Below, piece by piece: positions 55,886 through 64,000 of a DNA stretch of 64,000 bases. The position numbers were made by a program, and so were the translations under genes. Source of the stretch: Amyloporia xantha (Eukaryota; Basidiomycota; Agaricomycetes; Polyporales; Adustoporiaceae); the NCBI GenBank assembly GCA_036971615.1, contig JAYKKR010000005.1, forward strand, positions 620,001 to 684,000, read 5' to 3'. Numbering within the stretch: the stretch's first letter is position 1; every line of letters begins with the position of its first letter. The notes under the pieces were generated by a model that had not been told where the DNA came from, did no database searches, and worked only from the letters and a program-made list of their open reading frames with translations.

Positions 55886-58800
55886 TCTCTCTGGGGATGA
55901 TGCGTGCTAGGACTTTTTTGCTGCATGTACTGGACGTTGCTATACAAGATGGACTATAGTTCCGCGCCTCTATTTTGTCACGCATAATGCTGACCTACGT
56001 TCTCAATCCTGCTATCGAGCGCTGTCATAACGAGTAATGAATTGCTTTTGTACTATAGATATACCGAGTCATATCAAACGCTTTCTCGCTCATCCAAGTG
56101 TCCGCTGACTAGGTCCTTTCTTTTCCGTTTTCCCTGGCTCGTCAGCTAGACCTTAAGCGTCAACCCAGCATTCTGGCTCCGTGGAGCTCGCTTCATAACC
56201 TTTAATAAAACGACGATCATCATTCATGAGTTGCATGATGAAGTACCCATTCAGCGGCATAATAATCCGGAAGACAAGTATGTTCAACTTTCAGGAGTAG
56301 TAAATTACGTATGAGGAGCACTGGAGGCAAGCAGCGGGACCGTGCTCGAGGTCCAGCCGAGTATTGACTCACCAATCAATACATACGCCGGACGAACCTA
56401 GAACCAACGGAATGCGATACGACCATGGGTCTTGTTCGATATACCAAGCATAGGTGCTAAAATTTGAATGAATCGATGTCTGCGACCATGAAGACCTCCG
56501 CCCTATTTCAATTCTCATGTCATGATCATGGTCCTAAAGAAGATGCGGCACTGGCAGGCGCCTCCCAGCCTGACATTTGTCAGCGGAATACCAAAGAAAA
56601 CCAAATATTGCGGCGCCTGTGTGGTAAGGAATCAGGCACGTTCCAGTGTACAATTCACTGCAGCTATAAGGTTCGTACGAATGAGCCCTCATGTTTGCGA
56701 GTCTAAGCTGCGCCAAGGCCTAATGCCACGATCGAGATCTGCCTTTACACGAGATTTAGAGTTGCGAAAACTATTGGAAATATGAAGGCACGTTATCCGG
56801 CTATTCGGCCGCAACATCTTCCCCGCAATGGGATAGCCGCAAGGTTAGAAATCAGCTTCAAACACTCTTTGTGTGGCGACGGCGTATCAATGATCTGTCG
56901 GATGGTGGTCAGTATAGTACTCCAGCTTCCTATTTACTCTCACGACTCCGATGAGCGAGGTATCGACCGTGGTAGTGCGGCATTTGGCACGTCTCCGAGG
57001 ATAACGGGTACTCGCAGCGGTCTTCAGCCATGTTTAGGTCCTTCGCATCACAAGTGGGCATGCTGCGAAGATATTGTGATTATGAAGGTGAAATCTGATG
57101 CCGCTCACCTCCAGACGAAGGCACTCCCGAGAATCTCGAGTACATGTGTTAGGGCACTAATTTTACCGCCCGGCAGTGTCTCGGACCAGATCGTGGCGAA
57201 AGAATACAGTAAGACGTTCTCTTCTTTCTTCCTTTTACATAAAGCTGAGTGTGCGGCGTTGCAGCCCATCAGCAGATGTTTATTGATGGCGGTGCGCATA
57301 GAACAGGACGATCATCATGGGATTGTGAGCCGTAGTCCTAGCATGCGGTTCTAGATAACACAAATGCGTCAATTCAGCCCTGCAGGCAGACTCGGTCGGA
57401 AAGGCTAGGTGGGAAAAGATGTGGCATCCAACCAGACAAATCGATATGTACTTCGACATATAGAATGGGTTCCCTATAGGGTTCAGTCACCTCACGCAAA
57501 GCACGTCGAGCCCTCGAACCTTAACAGCATGTGTGAATTATAGAACACACTGATGACCCTGACCATCTCTTGCGTTTCACGAAGGAACACATGGACAGGT
57601 TTAGCACAGGATGATGTAAAGACACACATCCGCAGCCCTTTAGTCGCGTCCCAATTTCCGCTGAGCGGGATATCACTTTTGGAAATTCAGGGCTGACTTC
57701 GTGAAGCGGCCGACGCCGATAAACAAGTATCATTTCATCGAAAAGAAAACTAGAGGTAGGCAGGTGCAATCATACCATGCTGAAGTGCTGATCGATGGAC
57801 GCCCTCAGTAGGCCTTGTGTCCCGATCACGACGGAAGGAGAAGGGGGCACATCTGGACTGATAGCTCAGGTACGCCTCCAAACCCACTTCAGATAAATCC
57901 AGACCATGTCGAGGCAAGAAGGGGCACTAGTTTTATATCAGGCCATTGAGATAGCATGGCGAAGTATGTCCCTTGCCGTCCTTGAGGGGCACAATGTCGC
58001 CATTACATTCCATGGCACTATTCTGCGGAGAAGGTACCAGATGCTCTGTTTGAATACGCGTTGAACACTTACCTTGATGTCATAGCAGGAACCAGCCTCG
58101 GCCCATATTTAACCGACATTGTCGTGGAACCCTGCATCTTCCCTGCAATAGGTTTTATTCAGGCGAAGAAAGATTTGGACTCGTAGTATGATGAATATAC
58201 CACATCCATACGGCTTACATTCACTGACTGACACAAATGGGGTCGATTCCAGAATTTGATAGAAGAGATTCATCACAGACGATAGAATACATACCGGCTG
58301 TAACCGTTACTGCATAAAGATAGTCGCAGAACGGCATGTCCAGAGCATGGTTCGAAAGTATAGTTGACGGCAAAGGTGGGGTCAGCGTAAGATCATGAGG
58401 TCAGCGAAGTAGATTCACGTAGTTCAAATCGAACTCCGTCAAGTCCGCCGTCATGCGGCGACGTCGCGGAGGCCTAATATTTCAAACCCAGGCTGCGCGT
58501 GTTATTGAATCGGAATATCCAGAGTTCGAGAGAACCGCACGTACGTCGCCCGTATGTCATGTTTTTATGTTTGAACACTCAAGCGAGCGCGCAACTACTA
58601 ATGGCAGGCATTATAGCCATTCGGCGAGCATCATTTCCGTGATGATGTCGCTTCGTATGTCTCATGAACTTCTGACCATCTTGACAGAATAACACCATGC
58701 TAAGCGTAACGGTCCAGACTGATCCTGGCCGCCGGCACGACCGTGTGCTCGGGAGGGAAAATGAGATAACAAGAATGGCCTGGACACGCCAAGGGATAGT

Positions 58801-61744
58801 GAAGGTGTGAGATGTGATTGCACAATCTGGGCACATCGATCACTTGCATCTGCGAGTCAGTCGATCAATTCAAGCTGTAATGAGTCTTCAGGAAAGTATT
58901 AGAGCTCCGAAGGGATACGAATCTGGGACGTAGTTATTACAATTAGTTACCATAGTGAGAAACTAGACCATTTACGAATATTCGTTCCAGTGCGATCAAA
59001 CCGAAGCCCCCAATTCAAACCGCTCATCTGTACCAGAATGTTGTCACTAGCAATATATCCATCTTCGTCCGCATTGTAGCGTCACCTGCTACAGCCTCCG
59101 GAACGTATATCAGAATAGAATCAGAAGTCGGCCTCCTTTGCTTCCCGAATGGTCAAGACTGCGACGATGCCTGGACCTTCGCTCAGGGCAGAATCGTCTG
59201 AGCCATGGCACTTACTCGAAGTAGTTCATCAGTCCGGAAAAATATCGGTACCCGGTAGGCAGACGGTTTTAGCCCCTGGATACTTGAGCAAGCCTCAGCA
59301 AGGTGCTATTTGGGTGTCCACTAAAAGCAGGTGGCGAGGTGAACCTGAGCCAGTTTTAGGGCGAAAGGTCGGAAAGGAACAATATCCCACGGGGGTGCGG
59401 CAAGCATGAGCAAGCGATTATGGTACAGCATTGACAAGGTTACGGGGCGTAACTTCAGGGTCACACGGGCAGACCACAATAAGCTAAGATGACGCTCGAG
59501 GATTAAAGCTGAAAAACAAGCAGATGACTTCCAGATAGTAGATCCATGCTTCCTCCTATCTAGGCGAGCGAAGTGAGAATGTAGTCACCCCGGTGAAGGT
59601 TGACTATCAGAAGCGCAGACGGCGCCTTTTATGATCACGAGTGTCATTCAGGCTAGAGAAGCCGATGTGGAACCAAAAGATGGAGTGGGACCGCCATGAC
59701 ATACTTTGATAGTGATCCACACAGACAAATAACAGTGGTCTGGACCAGCCTGTCGCCCTAAAAGTCCACCTGGCGGTCGTAGACGCGAGCTCTTGTCGTC
59801 CTTGTGCTACCAGAAGTGAACATCGAGTCCGCCCATCGTATGGAACCACCTAAACACGCGCCTAAGCTTCGGCGAGCGCTTTCGTCACTGTCTCATTGAG
59901 TCTTATTGAGTGGGCAGGGATTGAACGTGGTCGTGGATGATATGTCGGTCAGAGCAACGTAGGAAGCGTTTGCCTTCAGAAGCGGGGATTGCCAACCAGT
60001 CACCATGAAGCTGTACACCTGGAGGCATCCGTTAGTTCTGTCGAAAGAAACCCTGTGAGAACCCGGCTAACGGCGAATGGAAGGATGAAGCTGACTATTT
60101 GTCTGCCTAACAGAAATTTCCATGCGACTACGGAATGTCGCTTTCGCGAAGCGCGGAAGCGAATGCCTAAGCACTTGGTACCTGACGAAGCCGCCAAACT
60201 CGAGGCTGCATCCCGTCGGCTAAAGAGAGCTACTTTGTCTCGTCAGTGGTGCCACTTCACGTGAGCCACGCCTGGACTGCGGCGTAGCGCGCGCATCCGC
60301 GATTCATGGAAGTACACTCGCATCCATGTTCCGGCATACGAGGAGCGCATGAACGTGGCTCGCTGCGTTCTTTAATACGTGGTCGAGCCCTGGGTCTATG
60401 AATCCTAACGGCACCGGACTAAGAGCCAGCTTATCAAGCGGAGTATAAAATAACCACAACGCACCATCAGTCGACCTTCACAAAATCGAGGCGCTTTACA
60501 CCAGGTGAAGAACTCGGGATTCAAAGTAAAATCCGACGTTACACTCCGGACATCGTGATCCACAAGTGTTCGTCGAGGTGGACCGTGCCAAAACGTACCG
60601 ATAGCGTGAACATGCGTTTGAGAACAGAAAGATGAATAGAGAGTTTGTCGGCCTAGTCTGGATGCTGCAACGAGGCAAATGCTACATGGAGAACCAGGCT
60701 GAGGTAGGATGCTGTAGGTGCGTTAGTCAAGCATGTATCGGCAGGAATACACCCACCGAAGATAAAAAAGTCTTACGCCACGCCCAGGACGGATCATCCT
60801 TTCTAAACACTGATACACAAGGGACGATCATGCCAAACAGCGCAAACCGGCATTGTCCACTGGATGTGAAACAAAAAAAATAGAATTCGTCCTTGCCTGG
60901 ACAGAGGCATCAGATTAACGGGTACGAAGACACCTGGTGGGAGGCTGAAGTCCAAAATACCGCATGGCGCATGGAAGCCGGCCCTTGTTTACTCCACTCC
61001 AGTTAGAACCACCTCAACTTCGCCCCTGTAAGTGCCCCTCGATGCCACGGCATCACTGACGCCTCCTCTTTCCAGAGAAATACGCCACGCCCTCATCTGG
61101 CATGAAACCCAAAGCCCTATCCGGAATGTAGGTATTCCGTTGCTCCGCCACTGGGTACTCCTCGACTCAACCCTTTGGGGGCACATCAAGGGTCAAACTA
61201 TGCGCCGTTAGAGTAGACCTCGAGACAGGATCAAGCACACAGAGGTGCCGTTCTATGCATCTTGCGCGTCAGAGTTATATCCAGGGCGATTACGTCCTGA
61301 GAAATTATTGTGTTGTTGGTCATGGGAGATGCTAACCCGGAGCAACGTGCATCTGGTGACACTGTCCAAATCGCCAGCACGAAGGACTTTGTTGCAAACC
61401 CGACCGATGCCATCGCACTCGGTGCTTTAATGAGCCGATAGGGACAAGGAAATGTGTGCTGTGATAATTTCAGTTACGTCTTGCGGGGTCAATGAGGTGC
61501 AAACGCCCTGGGAGAGTTCAATGTCTAGTCCCATTCGGAAGGCGTTGGAATAACTTTGGAGCCAATCGCGATGCCCCATGAGCCGGGCAGAACTCTGGGG
61601 CCCTGGAGCGCGCAGACAGCTCAAGAAGCTGCGTGTATAAAGTTAAAGATCCCGCGCTCTCGACCGCTAAGAATCTGATAAAGTTGGAGTTAGGTTACAC
61701 GCAGCCAGTGCTAATCTCAAGACGGACCGGTCTCCTAGCAAGCC
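55886..61744. other. Gene-poor region, 5.9 kb
   Basis: No family, RNA gene or repeat is recognised. The longest frame, 190 codons at 56782-57354, has an unremarkable composition and no motif. On the minus strand near 57790-57860 a stretch reading SPDVPPSPSVVIGTQGLLRA, followed by a GT donor, looks coding. A fragment near 58090 (AEAGSCYDIK before a GTAAGT donor) also does. They could be exons of an unknown or decayed gene, but I could not assemble one. Confidence 0.4.
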
Positions 61745-63333
61745 TCATGAATCGCGCGACTTCGATCGCTTCGACGCCAGCGGCAGCTGCATCGCTGGTG
61801 ATGGTTCCAATTGCGCCGTTCGCACTAGAGACTGCGAGGAAGAAGGGGATGTGACCTGCTGAGGGTTGGTATATCCTGTATTATGATGGTATACAGCGGG
61901 ATCCGCAGATGAGGTTGAATGCGGAACAGTGAAGGGTCCTCTGCTACGCCGATAAGCAGATTCAGGCCCGGATTTCACTGAAGGAAAAGGGTTCAGTTCG
62001 ATGTCTTCCGTGCCACGATTTTGGTTGTTTCCGTTGATAGAATATACGTTGTCTGTGCGGAATGTGACATCGTGGCGAAGATGAGGATCATCTCCTGATA
62101 GGTCTGTTCCAGAGGGTGATGTCCCGCTGACGTCCTCCATTTCATGCCCCCATTCTAATTCATCGCTATGTGTCGAGGGAGGAGCGCTGATGGAATCAGT
62201 GGACAACCGCCCCCTGAACAAGCTCCTGGCTGAGGGTATAACGCGATTAGGAAGGGCGTGAATAAGATTGTCAAAGCGATTATTCAGCGAACGGGGAATA
62301 AAAGATAGTGAATTTGATGCGGAAAGAGGGATTGAAGATGAGACCGAAGATTGAGACCGTTCCTGAGGAGCGGTTCTGACAAATGGAGAAGGCGGAACCG
62401 AAGAAGGCATGTGCCCTCGAGGAAGCGTATAGGACCTCGTACTCGCGACGGAGCTTGACGGCGGCGGAAAATATGATAACTGCGCGGCGGGCACACGAAC
62501 AATAGTCGGCTGGTTGCGCGGAACTTCCGTCAAGTTATCGTTCTCGTTCGCGTAATCGGGGGAGAATTGTCTAGACTCTAGAGGGGCTGCGTCGACGTCT
62601 AGATTTGAAATAACATCACGAAACTGTTTCGAATGGCGTGCTTTTTCTATTGGGATATAGAGCACCTTACGTAGATGAATCGGATCAGAGGGCCACAGCT
62701 GATTTGCTCGGCGGAGGTCTGGAAGAGATACGCCATATTTGAGTGCTACGCCGGGTAGAGAATCTTTGGGCATGATCTTTGGTTAAGAGAATTCACGAAT
62801 AAGCGATAGCGATTAGTTTTATTAATGCAACAAATGACCTGTGTAGATACCTGGTGGACAAGGACAATCTTCTCATTCTCATTCGGCTTGCTTATGCTCG
62901 TGCCATGATCATCCCCGCCTGCAGAGGTGCTGGACCCGTCCAACATGGCCTCAGCATCGCTGAGGAGCCGCTTGAGGCGTGGCCGTGTATCATTGGCAGA
63001 GAACCAGGTGCTTCTAGATTCGGCCTTCGGGCTACCTGTGGTCACTGTGAGAAGACTACTAGCGCTACCATGCGATACATGGTCGAATGTCCTCGAACGC
63101 GAGTGAGAAGTGCGGGCTGAATCGTGGTTGTTCCTAGTCCGTGTGGTGTCGTCTGAACCGCGTCGCCTTACTGAAGGTCGTGACCTAATAGCAGAAGTAA
63201 AGGAAGTGTCTGAATGAGCTGCCCAAGGATTGTTTAGAACGGCGTCTCCATCGATATTGTTTTCCAGAGGCATAGATTGCACTGGAGGAAATGACACTCT
63301 GAGGTGTACGTCTCGCGGCACTGATCGAGACAT
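61745..63333 (-). CDS. Intracellular LysM-domain protein
   Basis: This is a two-exon gene of about 480 residues with one LysM domain in the middle. The N-terminal 150 residues are disordered and rich in Ser, Arg and Thr (SAIRSRPSVRRRGSDDTTRT, PRLKRLLSDAEAMLDGSS). The domain begins at the exon junction (EKIVLVHQ, intron, IMPKDSLPGVALKYGVSLPD, LRRANQLWPSDPIHLRKVLY, IPI). The tail is Ser/Pro-rich (FPPPSSSVASTRSYTLPRGH, SSIPLSASNSLSFIPRSL). No signal peptide is present, so it resembles intracellular LysM proteins of eukaryotes rather than secreted chitin-binding effectors. The start at 63333 (MSRSVPRDVHLRVSFPPVQS) is preferred over an upstream Met at 63354. Confidence 0.82.
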
Positions 63334-64000
63334 CCAAATCGAGACATGGAGCATGATAAGTCACGTGCTTGGAACTCACTTGAAGGAGCCAGAATGAGCT
63401 CGTTTGAGCGGCTGCGACCATGGGGCTCATTCAAACACCAGCTTTGGCTTGATGGAACGTGCTACTCTTTGCCAGCCTTCTTGGACAACTTTCGAGGTCT
63501 CTCTGGACTGGGGGGAGAAAAAGGCGTCTAGATTCCGGTTAATTCTCTAGATTTTGGCACATCGCAGTGGCAAGTCGGGAATGAAATACCCATCATCTTA
63601 TTTTGCGTCATTTTTGTCGTTGCGCACGATGGGGAATGTTATTATTGTCATTGACGTGGCGGAAGTGTGGAGGTGCGCATAGCTGCTTACATCCATGCCT
63701 ATCGTATGATTCGTATCAGGGATTTGCATCCTACTTGCCGACTCCGTCCCTCCATCACGACAGCATGGAGCAGGGGCTTATGGACACGCTGAGCTTTCTT
63801 CGCAAGGTCGCGTTCCATATTGTACTGAAGGTCGCCGAAAGCTTTCCGACTCCCTCCATTTCTTCTGCTGCTGTTTGCGTCTGGTGCGTTCACACGTATT
63901 TCTTTTAGTATATCTGTGTAACATAACTGACGTGCGCATTAGGTGGGCCTGTTGTTATTATTACGCTGGAGAATAAGATGCAGATGGTAAGCGTCCATAT
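63334..64000. other. Right edge, nothing certain
   Basis: This should hold the promoter of the LysM gene. A minus frame at 63699-63893 with Lys/Arg/Gln-rich sequence (RDLAKKAQRVHKPLLHAV) could be an exon of a gene entering from the right, but it cannot be supported. Confidence 0.4.

Noticed and set aside
56782..57354. 190-codon open frame on the plus strand
   Set aside because: It has no motif, no biased composition, no splice partners and no recognisable family. One such frame is expected by chance in a window of this size.
59900..59960. GGGATTGAACG stretch resembling the T-arm of a tRNA on the minus strand
   Set aside because: No matching acceptor stem, anticodon arm or D-arm could be folded around it.

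Overview
This window is genomic DNA of a filamentous fungus, most likely a mushroom-forming basidiomycete (Agaricomycetes). The genes are split by many short GT-AG introns of about 45-70 bp, they are packed on both strands, and the protein set is fungal: a Gef1-type chloride channel, an Arl3/ARFRP1 GTPase, V-ATPase c'', Cue5, F-box/leucine-rich proteins and WOPR (Gti1/Pac2) regulators. I saw no tRNA, rRNA, CRISPR array or prokaryotic-style operon. Gene limits were set by hand from splice signals and family motifs, so 5' ends and some introns are provisional.

Layout. 1-2.8 kb: the edge of an unknown gene and sequence I cannot read as genes. 2.8-8.8 kb: three endomembrane genes, a CLC chloride channel (-), an ARFRP1/Arl3-like GTPase (-) and V-ATPase subunit c'' (+); the last two are divergent across 142 bp. 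9.1-14.9 kb: an unknown Cys-knuckle protein (-), a CUE-domain protein (+), a perfect 25-bp hairpin and the wreck of a 4-coumarate-CoA-ligase-like gene (-). 17.2-17.8 kb: ribosomal protein P1 (+). 18.0-19.5 kb: transposon territory, with a 948-bp hAT-like element carrying an 8-bp target duplication and a second 330-bp inverted-repeat element nested inside it. 20.3-33.6 kb: an unknown protein (+), an RRM protein (-), an unknown membrane protein (-), two F-box proteins (-), a small charged protein (-) and the TFIIA large subunit (+).

35.3-55.9 kb contains three separate WOPR-family genes (35.3, 39.9 and 54.9 kb). They share a MQxPT start, the same exon plan and a short conserved C-terminal tail. 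Between and around them lie a 425-bp TA-flanked inverted-repeat element, an aspartic-protease pseudogene, and a housekeeping block of cysteinyl-tRNA synthetase (+), free-methionine-(R)-sulfoxide reductase (-) and glycolipid transfer protein (+). From 55.9 to 61.7 kb I recognise no gene. A long intracellular LysM-domain protein (-) lies at 61.7-63.3 kb.

The most interesting signal is the local WOPR family with its shared tail. No complete novel defence or mobile system is evident. The channel and the proton-pump subunit belong to the same process (endosome/Golgi acidification), and the ARFRP1 GTPase works in the same membrane system.
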